Origin: CAWDZK01 sp963726615
Lineage (GTDB): Bacteria; Actinomycetota; Actinomycetes; JACCUZ01
DNA length: 64,000 nt
NCBI GenBank assembly: GCA_963726615.1
Contig: CAVSCX010000011.1
Location: forward strand, 62,001-126,000
Direction: 5' to 3'
The position numbers and the translations under genes are program-made. Each line of letters starts with the position of its first letter. The stretch's first letter is position 1. Shown here one piece after another: positions 8,608 through 22,902 of this stretch. Below the pieces are notes generated by a model that worked only from the letters and a program-made list of their open reading frames with translations, was not told where the DNA came from and searched no databases.

Positions 8608-9512
8608 GCGACACAGTGGGCACCAGGCGGGCCAAGGCGCTGGAGAAGGCCGGCGTCCTGGTCGACGCGCTGCCGTGGCTCGAGCGCTTCCACGGCCGCA
8701 GCATCGTGATCAAGTTCGGTGGCAACGCGATGACGGACACGGCGCTGCAGGCGGCCTTCGCCGAGGACGTGGTGTTCCTCCGCTACGCCGGCCTGCGTCC
8801 CGTCGTCGTCCACGGCGGTGGCCCGCAGATCACCAGGCAGCTGGCGAAGCTCGGCATCGAGAGCGTCTTCCAGGGCGGCCACCGGGTCACCACACCCGAG
8901 GCGATGGATGTCGTGCGGATGGTGCTCGTCGGCCAGGTCCAGCGCGAGATCGTCGGCCTGGTCAACCAGCACGGCCCGTTCGCGGTCGGGCTGTCCGGCG
9001 AGGACGCCCACCTGTTCACGGCCGAGCCGCGGCTGCTGGAGGTCGACGGCAAGGCGGTCGACCTCGGCATGGTCGGTGACGTGGTAGCCGTCGACCCCGG
9101 CGTCGTGCGCGGCCTGGTGGCCGACGGCCGGATCCCCGTCGTCTCCAGCGTCGCGCGTGGCGCCGCGGGCGAGGTCTACAACGTCAACGCGGACACGGCA
9201 GCCGCCGCGCTCGCCGTCGCGCTGGGCGCCGAGAAGCTCGTGGTCCTCACCGACGTCGAGGGCCTCTACGCCGAGTGGCCCACCGACGGCAGCGCACCGG
9301 CCCCGGACGACGTCGTGTCGAGCATCTCGGCCGACGACCTGGAGCAGCTGCTCCCCGGCCTGTCCAGCGGCATGGTGCCGAAGATGGACGCCTGCCTGCG
9401 GGCCGTCCGCGGCGGCGTGCCCAAGGCGCACGTCATCGACGGCCGGGTCCCGCACGCGCTCCTGGTCGAGGTCTTCACCGACGAGGGCGTCGGCACCGAG
9501 GTCCACCCGTGA
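8604..9512 (+). CDS. argB: Acetylglutamate kinase
   Basis: Phosphorylates N-acetylglutamate with ATP and is usually the feedback-regulated step when arginine is the inhibitor. It is 302 aa, amino acid kinase fold. Visible motifs are VIKFGGNAM near the N-terminus, VVHGGGPQI, YNVNADTAAAALA and LTDVEGLY. The N-terminal extension (about 25 residues before VIKFGG) resembles the helix that lets arginine-sensitive acetylglutamate kinases form hexamers, so arginine inhibition is plausible. Translationally coupled to argJ and argD by 4-nt overlaps. Confidence 0.98.
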   Translation: MSDTVGTRRAKALEKAGVLVDALPWLERFHGRSIVIKFGGNAMTDTALQAAFAEDVVFLRYAGLRPVVVHGGGPQITRQLAKLGIESVFQGGHRVTTPEAMDVVRMVLVGQVQREIVGLVNQHGPFAVGLSGEDAHLFTAEPRLLEVDGKAVDLGMVGDVVAVDPGVVRGLVADGRIPVVSSVARGAAGEVYNVNADTAAAALAVALGAEKLVVLTDVEGLYAEWPTDGSAPAPDDVVSSISADDLEQLLPGLSSGMVPKMDACLRAVRGGVPKAHVIDGRVPHALLVEVFTDEGVGTEVHP

Positions 9513-10711
9513 CCGGGCCCGACCGGTGGTCGGCAGTCATGCTCCCGTCCTACGCCGAGCCACCGCTGACCCTCGTGCGCGGCGCCGGCGCCACGGTCTG
9601 GGACGACACCGGCACCGCCTACGTCGACCTGGTGGCCGGGATCGCGGTGAACGCGCTGGGCCACGCCCACCCGGCCGTGGTCGAGGCGGTGGCGCGGCAG
9701 GTGGCGACCCTCGGGCACACCTCCAACCTGGTCGCCAACGAGCCGTCGATGCTGCTCGCCGAGCGGCTGCTGGCCCTCACCGGCCGCGACGGCCGGGTGT
9801 TCTTCGCCTCCTCCGGCGCCGAGGCGAACGAGGCGGCCTTCAAGATCGCCCGGCGCACCGGCAGGCCGTCCGTCGTCGCCGCCGAGGGCAGCTTCCACGG
9901 CCGCACCATGGGCGCGCTCGCACTCACGGGGCAGCCGGCCAAGCGGGCGCCGTTCGAACCGCTGCCCGGCGGCGTCTCCTTCGTCCCGTACGGCGACACC
10001 CCGGCGCTGCTCGACGCGCTGGGCGCGTCGACAGCGGCTGTCGTCCTCGAACCCGTGCTCGGCGAGGGCGGCGTGGTCCCGGCGCCGCAGGGCTACCTCC
10101 AGGCGGCCCGCCGCGCGACCCGCGCCGCCGGGGCGCTGCTCGTCCTGGACGAGGTGCAGACGGGGATCGGGCGGACCGGCGCGTGGTTCGCGCACCAGGA
10201 CGCCGGCGTCGACCCCGACGTGCTCACGCTGGCCAAGGGGCTCGGCGGCGGGCTGCCGGTCAGCGCCTGTCTCGCGTTCGGCGACGCGGCGAGCCTGCTG
10301 ACGCCGGGCCAGCACGGGACCACCTTCGGCGGCAACCCGGTGTCGTGCGCGGCGGCGCTGGCGGTGCTCGACACCATCGAGCGGGACGGCCTGCTGCAGC
10401 GGGCCGAGTCGCTGGGCAAGACGCTGTCGGCCGGCCTGACAGCACCCGGGCACCCCCTGGTGGCCGACGTGCGCGGTGCCGGCCTGATGCTCGGCGTCGT
10501 GCTGACAGCGCCTGTCGCGGCTGCCGTCGAGGCCGCTGCCCGCGCCCGCGGGTTCCTGGTCAACGCAGTCCTCCCCGACGTCGTACGCCTCGTGCCGCCG
10601 CTGGTGCTCACCGACGCGCAGGTGCAGGCGTTCCTTGCCGCGTTCCCGGCCGTGCTCCACGACGTGGCTACCGTCGCAGCGACCGCACCCGACGGAGAGG
10701 ACACCCCGTGA
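9509..10711 (+). CDS. argD: Acetylornithine aminotransferase (PLP-dependent)
   Basis: Class III aminotransferase that converts N-acetylglutamate semialdehyde to N-acetylornithine with glutamate. It is 400 aa. The fold-type I motifs are in order: FFASSGAEANEAAFKIAR, GSFHGRTMGAL, LVLDEVQTGIGRTG, the PLP lysine in TLAKGLGGGLP (~residue 244) and GTTFGGNPVSCAAA. The GTG start at 9509 gives the expected N-terminus and a 4-nt overlap with argB. The same enzyme often also serves lysine biosynthesis as the succinyldiaminopimelate aminotransferase, but nothing here tests that. Confidence 0.97.
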   Translation: MTGPDRWSAVMLPSYAEPPLTLVRGAGATVWDDTGTAYVDLVAGIAVNALGHAHPAVVEAVARQVATLGHTSNLVANEPSMLLAERLLALTGRDGRVFFASSGAEANEAAFKIARRTGRPSVVAAEGSFHGRTMGALALTGQPAKRAPFEPLPGGVSFVPYGDTPALLDALGASTAAVVLEPVLGEGGVVPAPQGYLQAARRATRAAGALLVLDEVQTGIGRTGAWFAHQDAGVDPDVLTLAKGLGGGLPVSACLAFGDAASLLTPGQHGTTFGGNPVSCAAALAVLDTIERDGLLQRAESLGKTLSAGLTAPGHPLVADVRGAGLMLGVVLTAPVAAAVEAAARARGFLVNAVLPDVVRLVPPLVLTDAQVQAFLAAFPAVLHDVATVAATAPDGEDTP

Positions 10712-11646
10712 CCCGGCCGACAGTCCGGCACTTCCTGCGCGACGACGACCTGACGCCCGCCGAGCTCGTCGAGGTCCTCGACCTCGCCGACACCATGAAG
10801 GCGGACCGGCTGGCCCGGCAGCCGCTGGCGGGACCGCGTGCGGTCGCGGTGCTGTTCGACAAGCCGTCCACCCGCACCCGGGTGTCCTTCTCGGTGGGGA
10901 TCGCCGAGCTCGGCGGCTACCCGCTGGTCATCGACGCGCAGTCCAGCCAGCTCGGCCGCGGCGAGCCGGTCGAGGACACCACCCGCGTGCTCGACCGGCA
11001 GTGCGCCGCGATCGTGTGGCGGACCTTCGGGCAGGACCGGATCGAGGCGATGGCCTCGGTGAGCAGGGTTCCGGTCGTCAACGCGCTGACAGACGAGTTC
11101 CACCCGTGCCAGATCCTTGCCGACCTGCAGACGGTGCGGGAGCACAAGAAGACCCTCGCCGGCCTCACGCTGACCTACCTGGGCGACGGCGCGAACAACA
11201 TGGCGCACTCCTACCTGCTCGGTGGTGCGGCCGCCGGGATGCACGTGCGGGTCGGGTCGCCCGAGGGCTTCGACCCCGACCCCGCCGTACTGGCTCGGGC
11301 CCGCGAGATCGCCACCGCGACCGGAGGCACCGTCGAGCAGGTGCGCGACCCGGCCGCCGCCGCCGACGGCGCCGACGTGCTCGCCACCGACACGTGGGTG
11401 TCGATGGGCCAGGAGGGCGGGTCCGGCGACCGGGCGGCGCCGTTCCTGCCGTACGCCGTGGACGAGGCCGCGCTCGCCCGGGCCGCCGAGGGCGCTGTGG
11501 TGCTGCACTGCCTGCCGGCGTACCGGGGCAAGGAGATCGCGGCCTCTGTCATCGACGGGCCGCAGAGCATCGTCTGGGACGAGGCCGAGAACCGCCTGCA
11601 CGCCCAGAAGGCGCTGCTCACCTGGCTGCTGGAGCGCTCCGCATGA
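10708..11646 (+). CDS. argF: Ornithine carbamoyltransferase
   Basis: Condenses ornithine and carbamoyl phosphate to citrulline. It is 312 aa. The carbamoyl-phosphate motif KPSTRTRVSF, the linker DEFHPCQILADLQT and the ornithine-side motif HCLPAYRGKEI are all present; the last is a variant of the usual HCLPAHRG. GTG start overlapping argD by 4 nt; the stop overlaps argR by 4 nt. It belongs to the anabolic arginine operon and has no catabolic partners (arcA or arcC) nearby. Confidence 0.97.
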   Translation: MTRPTVRHFLRDDDLTPAELVEVLDLADTMKADRLARQPLAGPRAVAVLFDKPSTRTRVSFSVGIAELGGYPLVIDAQSSQLGRGEPVEDTTRVLDRQCAAIVWRTFGQDRIEAMASVSRVPVVNALTDEFHPCQILADLQTVREHKKTLAGLTLTYLGDGANNMAHSYLLGGAAAGMHVRVGSPEGFDPDPAVLARAREIATATGGTVEQVRDPAAAADGADVLATDTWVSMGQEGGSGDRAAPFLPYAVDEAALARAAEGAVVLHCLPAYRGKEIAASVIDGPQSIVWDEAENRLHAQKALLTWLLERSA

Positions 11647-12182
11647 GCACCCTCGCGACCTCCAGGACCGCCCGGCACCGGCGGATCGTCGAGCTGCTCG
11701 AGACCCGGCGGGTCCGCTCCCAGGGCGAGCTCGTCGAGCTGCTCGGCGCCGACGGCCTGCGTGTCACCCAGACCACGCTGTCCCGCGACCTCGACGAGCT
11801 GGGCGCGGTGAAGATCCGCGACGGCGGGGGTGACCTGGTCTACGCGGTCCCGGCCGAGGGCGGTGACCCCACCCCGCGACTGCCGCCCGTCGACGGCGAG
11901 GCCATCGGCAGGCTGTCGCGACTTGCGGCCGAGCTGCTCGTGTCGGCCGACGCATCGGCGAACCTCGTGGTCCTGCGCACGCCGCCGGGAGCCGCACAGT
12001 TCCTCGCCAGCGCCCTCGACCGCGCCGGGCTGCCCGACCTCGTCGGCACCATCGCCGGCGACGACACCGTGATGGTCATCGCCCGGGACCCGGCCGGCGG
12101 CGACGCCCTGGCCGCGCGCCTGCTCGGCCTCGCCGCACCGCACCAGACCGACCCGAACCACACCGACCCGCACCACTCGTAG
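11643..12182 (+). CDS. argR: Arginine repressor ArgR
   Basis: Arginine-dependent hexameric repressor, 179 aa. The N-terminal winged helix-turn-helix (RRVRSQGELVELL, then VTQTTLSRDLDELGAVK) is followed by a C-terminal oligomerisation and arginine-binding domain with the GTIAGDDTVMVIARD motif. The last ~15 residues are His/Asp/Pro-rich and unusual. They are encoded in part by a 16-bp tandem repeat that also supplies the TAG stop. Being last in argCJBDFR, it is under the control of its own target operator, giving autoregulation. Confidence 0.96.
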   Translation: MSTLATSRTARHRRIVELLETRRVRSQGELVELLGADGLRVTQTTLSRDLDELGAVKIRDGGGDLVYAVPAEGGDPTPRLPPVDGEAIGRLSRLAAELLVSADASANLVVLRTPPGAAQFLASALDRAGLPDLVGTIAGDDTVMVIARDPAGGDALAARLLGLAAPHQTDPNHTDPHHS

Positions 12183-12214
12183 CCCGCACGACTCGTAGCC
12201 CGCACCACTCGTCA
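12167..12214 (+). repeat. Three tandem 16-bp repeats spanning the argR stop
   Basis: Three copies of a CCCGCACCACTCGTAG-type unit at 12167-12182, 12183-12198 and 12199-12214. The middle copy has one change (G for C) and the last ends in CA instead of AG. The first copy contains the argR stop codon and the array fills most of the 52-nt gap to argG. Slippage here would lengthen or shorten the spacer, and could remove the stop. Confidence 0.85.
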
Positions 12215-12234
12215 TCACGCCCAAGGAGAAGCTC

Positions 12235-13443
<1,209 letters not shown>

Positions 13444-13470
13444 CCTCACCCCTCACCGCCCCCGCCCCCT

Positions 13471-13562
13471 GCAATCGACCACGTTCGGCAGTTCTAAGGT
13501 CGCTTCACCAGGCGTAGACGCCTGCTGAGGGCATCACTCGACTGCCGAACGTGGTCGATTGC
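13471..13562. repeat. 92-bp element with perfect 22-bp terminal inverted repeats and an inner hairpin
   Basis: The left arm 13471-13492 (begins GCAATCGACCACG, ends CGGCAGT) is the exact reverse complement of 13541-13562. The 48-nt centre contains a second perfect hairpin, CAGGCGT-AG-ACGCCTG (13509-13524). It fills most of the argG-argH gap. No flanking target-site duplication is evident. It could be a bidirectional terminator or structured RNA, or a small non-autonomous mobile element (MITE- or REP-like). A long T-run is missing, so an ordinary intrinsic terminator is not obvious. Confidence 0.85.
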
Positions 13563-13642
13563 CGATGGTGGTGGCGCGGTGGGGCGACGTCACAGGAAGA
13601 CGCAGGACGACGCAGGACGACACAGGAGGAGTGGACCGGACG

Positions 13643-15070
13643 GTGACTGACTCGTCGGAAGGAGCGCCGACGCGGCTGTGGGGCGCGCGGTTCGGCGGCG
13701 GTCCGAGCGAGGCGCTGGCGCGCCTGTCGGTCAGCGTGCACTTCGACTGGCGGCTGGCGCCGTACGACCTTGCCGCCTCCCGCGCGCACGCGCGGGTGCT
13801 GCACGGCGCCGGCCTGCTCGACGACACGGAGCTCGCCGCGATGATCGGCGCGCTGGACGACCTCGAGACCGCCGCCAGGGACGGCTCGTTCCGTCCGACA
13901 GTGGAGGACGAGGACGTCCACACTGCGCTCGAGCGGGGCCTGCTGGAACGTCTCGGTGCGCTCGGCGGCAAGCTGCGCGCCGGCCGCAGCCGCAACGACC
14001 AGGTCGCGACCGACCTGCGGCTGTACCTGCGCGACGCCGCACGGCAGGTGGCCGCGGCGGTCGCCGACCTGGAGACGGCTCTGGTCGGGCTGGCCGAGCG
14101 GCACCGCGGCACCGCGATGCCAGGCATGACCCATCTGCAGCACGCCCAGCCGGTCCTGCTCGCGCACCACCTGCTGGCGCACGTGCACGCGTTCAAGCGC
14201 GACGTGGAACGCCTCGTGGACTGGGACGACAGGGCCGCACTGAGCCCGCTCGGTGCCGGCGCGCTCGCGGGCTCGTCGCTGCCGCTGGACCCGGCCGCCG
14301 TCGCGGCCGAGCTCGGGTTCAACGGACCCTGCGACAACTCGATCGACGCCGTGTCCGACCGGGACTTCGTCGCCGAGTTCTGCTTCGTCGCCGCCCTGCT
14401 CGGGGTCCACCTCTCGCGGCTGGGGGAGGAGATCTGCCTCTGGGCCACCATGGAGTTCGGCTGGGTGGAGCTCGACGACGCCTACGCGACCGGGTCGTCG
14501 ATCATGCCGCAGAAGAAGAACCCCGACATCGCCGAGCTGGCGCGCGGCAAGTCCGGGCGGCTGGTCGGGAACCTGATGGCGATGCTCACCACCCTCAAGG
14601 GCCTCCCGCTTGCCTACGACCGCGACCTGCAGGAGGACAAGGAGCCGGTCTTCGACTCGGTCGAGACCCTGCTGCTGGTACTCCCCGCTGTCGCGGGCAT
14701 GGTGTCGACGCTGCGGATCCGGGACGAGCGGATGTCCGATGCCGCGGCGACGGGGCATGCCCTCGCGACCGACGTGGCGGAGTGGCTGGTGCGCACGGGC
14801 ACCGCGTTCCGCGACGCGCACGAGATCGCCGGCCGGCTGGTGCGGCACTGCGACGAGCACGGCCTCGAGCTCTGGGAGGTCGACGACGCGGCGCTGGCGA
14901 CGGTCGACGAGCGGCTGACCCCCGAGGTCCGCTCCGTGCTGACCGTGCGCGGCGCGCTGAGGTCGCGCTCCACCCACGGCGGGACGGCCCCGGCGCGGGT
15001 CGGGGAGCAGCTTTCGGCGCTGGCCGACGCCGCGCACGAGCACGCGGCCTGGGCGACCGGTGAGCGCTGA
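13643..15070 (+). CDS. argH: Argininosuccinate lyase
   Basis: Last step of arginine synthesis: cleaves argininosuccinate to arginine and fumarate. About 475 aa, fumarase/aspartase superfamily. The signature GSSIMPQKKNPDIAEL, the N-terminal segment LWGARFGGGPSEALARLS and the TH motif in GMTHLQHAQPV are clear. I chose GTG 13643. The AGGAGGA at 13624-13630 is too close to the other GTG at 13631, and family N-termini begin near LWGARF. The 5-prime region has short GACGCAGGAC-like direct repeats (~13599-13627). It overlaps the downstream mpg start by 11 nt. Confidence 0.95.
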   Translation: MTDSSEGAPTRLWGARFGGGPSEALARLSVSVHFDWRLAPYDLAASRAHARVLHGAGLLDDTELAAMIGALDDLETAARDGSFRPTVEDEDVHTALERGLLERLGALGGKLRAGRSRNDQVATDLRLYLRDAARQVAAAVADLETALVGLAERHRGTAMPGMTHLQHAQPVLLAHHLLAHVHAFKRDVERLVDWDDRAALSPLGAGALAGSSLPLDPAAVAAELGFNGPCDNSIDAVSDRDFVAEFCFVAALLGVHLSRLGEEICLWATMEFGWVELDDAYATGSSIMPQKKNPDIAELARGKSGRLVGNLMAMLTTLKGLPLAYDRDLQEDKEPVFDSVETLLLVLPAVAGMVSTLRIRDERMSDAAATGHALATDVAEWLVRTGTAFRDAHEIAGRLVRHCDEHGLELWEVDDAALATVDERLTPEVRSVLTVRGALRSRSTHGGTAPARVGEQLSALADAAHEHAAWATGER

Positions 15071-15696
15071 CACGCTCCTCATCCCCGCCTTCTTCGACCG
15101 CCCGGTCCTCGAGGTCGCCCCGGACCTGCTCGGCCGGGTCGTCCGGCACGAGAGCCCCGCCGGCGCCGTCGCGGTCCGGCTCACCGAGGTCGAGGCCTAC
15201 GACGGGGAGTCCGACCCCGGCTCGCACGCGTTCCGTGGCCGCACGGCGCGCAACGCGGTGATGTTCGGGCCGCCCGGCCGGGTCTACGTGTACTTCACCT
15301 ACGGCATGCACTGGTGCATGAACCTCGTCTGCGGCCCGGAGGGCAAGGCGGCTGCGGTGCTGCTGCGGGCCGGCGAGGTCGTCGAGGGAGAGCCGCTCGC
15401 GAGCCGTCGCCGGCTCACGGCGAAGGCGCCGCGCGACCTCGCCCGCGGGCCGGCCCGGCTCACCGTGGCGCTCGGGGTCGACGGCAGCCGCAACGGTGCC
15501 GATGCGACCGACCGGGCGTCCTGCCTTGACGCTGCGGGCCGGTGCTGGCCGGCAGGGGCGCGACGTCGCGAGCGGGCCGCGGGTCGGTGTGGCCGGGGAC
15601 GGGGCCGGCCACCCGTGGCGGTTCTGGCTGTCCGGCGAGTCCAGCGTGTCGGCGTACCGGCCGGCGGTGTCGCGTCGCCGCAGCGCCGCCCGCTAG
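15060..15696 (+). pseudogene. mpg: DNA-3-methyladenine glycosylase (AAG/MPG type), frameshifted
   Basis: A base-excision repair glycosylase that removes alkylated purines. The first ~155 residues read cleanly: LLGRVVRHE, EVEAYDGESDPGSHAFRG, ARNAVMFGPPGRVYVYFTYGMHWCMNLVC. The frame then breaks near 15515-15528. The family C-terminus (LTLRAG, then RDVASGPRVGVAG and HPWRFWLSGE) continues in the next frame to the TAG at 15694-15696. A single extra base explains this. It could be a genuine pseudogene, but the following tyrS has the same kind of error four times, so sequencing error is likely. GTG start overlapping argH. Confidence 0.85.
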
Positions 15697-15746
15697 GGGA
15701 TGCTGGGTCGCGTCCCGCCCGACCGCAGAGAGGCACGCCACCCACC

Positions 15747-17038
15747 GTGACCGCCGCCGACGCGCTCCTCGACGACCTGCAGTGGCGCGGCCTCATCGCC
15801 GTGAGCACCGACCTCGGTGCGCTGCGCGAGGCCCTCGACGCGGGACCGGTCACCTACTACGTGGGCTTCGACCCGACGTCGCCCAGCCTGCACCACGGCC
15901 ACCTGGTCCAGGTGCTCACCGCCCGGCGCCTCCAGCAGGCCGGCCACCGGCCGCTGGCGCTCGTCGGCGGGTCGACCGGCCTGATCGGGGACCCGAGGCC
16001 GACCTCCGAGCGGACGCTGAACACCAAGGAGACCGTGGCCTCCTGGGTGGACAGCATCCGGGCCCAGATCGAGCCGTTCCTGTCCTTCGAAGGGCGACAA
16101 CGCCGCGGTACTGGTGAACAACCTGGACTGGACCGCGCCGATGTCGGCCATCGACTTCCTCCGCGACGTCGGCAAGCACTTCCGGGTCAACAAGATGATC
16201 ACCAAGGACGCCGTCGCCGCGCGGCTCAACTCGGACCAGGGCATCTCCTACACCGAGTTCAGCTACCAGCTGCTGCAGGGGCTGGACTTCCTGGAGCTGA
16301 ACCGCCGGTACGGCTGCACGCTGCAGTTCGGCGGCAGCGACCAGTGGGGCAACCTCACCGCGGGGCTGGACCTCATCCACCGGGTGGAGCACGCGCCGGT
16401 GCACGCGTTCGCCACGCCGCTGCTGACCCGGTCCGACGGGACCAAGTTCAGCGCCAGCGAGGGCGCCGCCCTGTGGCTGGATCCCGGGCTCACGTCGCCG
16501 TACGCCTTCTTCCAGTTCTGGCTCAACACCGACGACCGGGACGTCGTCACCTACCTCAAGGTGCTCTCCTTCCGGTCCCGCGACCGAGATCGAGGAGCTG
16601 GAGAAGGCGGTGGCCGAACGCCCGCAGGCGCGGGAGGCGCAGCGGGCGCTGGCCGAGGAGCTCACCGCGCTGGTGCACGGCGAGGCGGAGCGGGACGCCG
16701 TCGTCGCCGCCAGCCAGGCGCTGTTCGGCCGCGGCGAGCTGACCGGGCTGGACGGGCGGCACGCTGGCGGCGTCGCTGGCCGAGCTGCCGCAGGCCGAGG
16801 TCGACGTCGCCGCCGACGGCTGGCCGCTGGTCGTGGACCTGTTCGCCGCCACCGGGCTGTCGCCCAGCAAGAGCGCGGCCCGGCGGGCGGTCGCCGAGGG
16901 CGGCGCCTACCTCAACAACGCCCGGGTCGAGTCGGCGAGGACGCCGCCGTGGGCGCCGCGGACCTGCTCGCGGGCGAGTGGCTGGTGCTGCGCCGCGGCA
17001 AGCGCAACCTCGCCGCGGTCCGGGTCCGCGGGACCTGA
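15747..17038 (+). pseudogene. tyrS: Tyrosine--tRNA ligase with four apparent frameshifts
   Basis: Class I TyrRS, normally ~430 aa and essential. The Rossmann core is recognisable in pieces: YYVGFDPTSPSLHHGHLVQV (HIGH variant), GGSDQWGNLTAGLDL, and the KMSKS-region variant DGTKFSASEGAALWLD. The C-terminal S4 domain is SPSKSAARRAVAEGGAYLNN. The frame shifts at ~16091-16093 (+1, in a G run after SFEG), ~16565-16585 (+1), ~16757-16761 (+1) and ~16932-16940 (-1), net +2. All segments keep family residues, so the protein was intact until very recently or is intact in the living cell. GTG start with AGAGAGG upstream. Confidence 0.9.
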
Positions 17039-17226
17039 GCAGGTCGCTGACCAGCCGATTTGTGTTCCTGCGGGGGGACTGTCTACTGTTCTCCACGTCG
17101 CCCGGCAGGGAGTGACGGACACCGTTCGGTGGCCGTTCCCGGGGTGGCCCCAGCGGCGCGTCACTCACGCCGCGACCACGGTCGCGGAGGAGCGGCACGC
17201 GCACGCGGTGCGAGGCGGGAACGAGT
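17039..17226. other. Gap between tyrS and the rRNA promoter
   Basis: No gene is seen. A possible extra upstream rRNA promoter has a -10 TACTGT (17084-17089) with a poor TTGTGT -35 at 17059-17064 and a long 19-bp spacer. I consider this weak. Confidence 0.3.
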
Positions 17227-17255
17227 TTGACACCCGCAGACCACCTGGGTAGGTT
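17227..17255 (+). promoter_or_regulatory. rRNA operon promoter
   Basis: A consensus -35 TTGACA (17227-17232), a 17-bp spacer and the -10 TAGGTT (17250-17255), about 300 bp before the 16S gene. This is the best vegetative sigma-factor promoter in the window. Downstream, the leader holds a GNRA-loop hairpin CGGGCC-GAAA-GGCCCG (17275-17290). Confidence 0.8.
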
Positions 17256-17309
17256 AGAACGGTTGCCCCGAGAACGGGCCGAAAGGCCCGATCTTGGTGC
17301 GCGCCCGAT

Positions 17310-17332
17310 CCTTGAGAACTCAACAGCGTGCC
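17310..17332 (+). other. Pre-16S processing stem, left arm
   Basis: The leader segment at 17310-17332 (CTTGAGAACTCAACAGCGTG core) can pair with 19251-19273 downstream of 16S. The GGCACGCTGTT part pairs perfectly and the rest tolerates wobble pairs. It forms the long stalk that encloses pre-16S RNA and is cut during maturation. A similar TTGAGAACT motif precedes 23S, a common actinobacterial leader signal. Confidence 0.65.
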
Positions 17333-17551
17333 AAAAGTCAATGCCAAAAACCCCGTCAGGGGTTGGCGCGGACGGCCTCTTCGAGGTCGCGAGCATCAGC
17401 TCCCGACGGAATTCCTTTGGTACATGACAGACAACTATCTATTTGCTAGTTACGTCTGCAGTGCCTAGATCGTCGACGGTCTCGCCAGACCGTCGGCACT
17501 CTACGAGTTGTCAGCACATCGGGCCCTCGGGCTCGGTGCTGCATAAGACAT

Positions 17552-22598
<5,047 letters not shown>

Positions 22599-22689
22599 AA
22601 CTTTTCTTCTCCCCTCGGGGAGAGGTGCTACGCGTCCACTGTGCGGTTCCCGAGATGCGGTCGGTATCGACCTCGACATCTCCATAGAG
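22599..22689 (+). other. 23S-5S spacer with processing stem
   Basis: It contains a small CTCCCCTCGGGGAG hairpin (~22611-22624) and the right arm of the pre-23S stem (22631-22649). No tRNA is present. Confidence 0.7.
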
Positions 22690-22807
22690 TTTCGGCGGCC
22701 ATACCGAGAGGGAAACGCCCGGCTCCATTCCGAACCCGGAAGCTAAGCCTCTCAGGGCCGATGGTACTGCGCGGGGGACCGCGTGGGAGAGTAGGACGCC
22801 GCCGGAC
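22690..22807 (+). rRNA. rrf: 5S ribosomal RNA
   Basis: About 117 nt. Helix I is formed by TTCGGCGGC (from 22691) and GCCGCCGGA at the 3-prime end. The loop sequence CATTCCGAACCCGGAAGCTAAG and the GGGAGAGTAGG segment are typical. Boundaries are set by helix I. Confidence 0.95.
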
Positions 22808-22815
22808 ATTCTTTC

Positions 22816-22849
22816 GTCAAGGGCCACTCCGTTCGGGGTGGCCCTTGAC
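22816..22849 (+). terminator. rRNA operon terminator
   Basis: A 15-bp stem (22816-22830 with 22835-22849, one G-U pair) with a GTTC loop follows 9 nt after 5S. An additional outer pairing CCGGACAT (22802-22809) with ATGTCCGG (22852-22859) would extend the structure into the 5S 3-prime end. There is no T tract; strong hairpins without T runs are common in high-GC bacteria. Confidence 0.85.
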
Positions 22850-22902
22850 GCATGTCCGGGGGTACCTGCGAGCACCGACAGCGACAGCACCGAGGAGGGC
22901 CT

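Noticed and set aside
13631..13633. GTG 13631 as the argH start
   Set aside because: The AGGAGGA box ends one base before it, too close to act as its ribosome binding site. GTG 13643 leaves 12 nt and matches the family N-terminus better.
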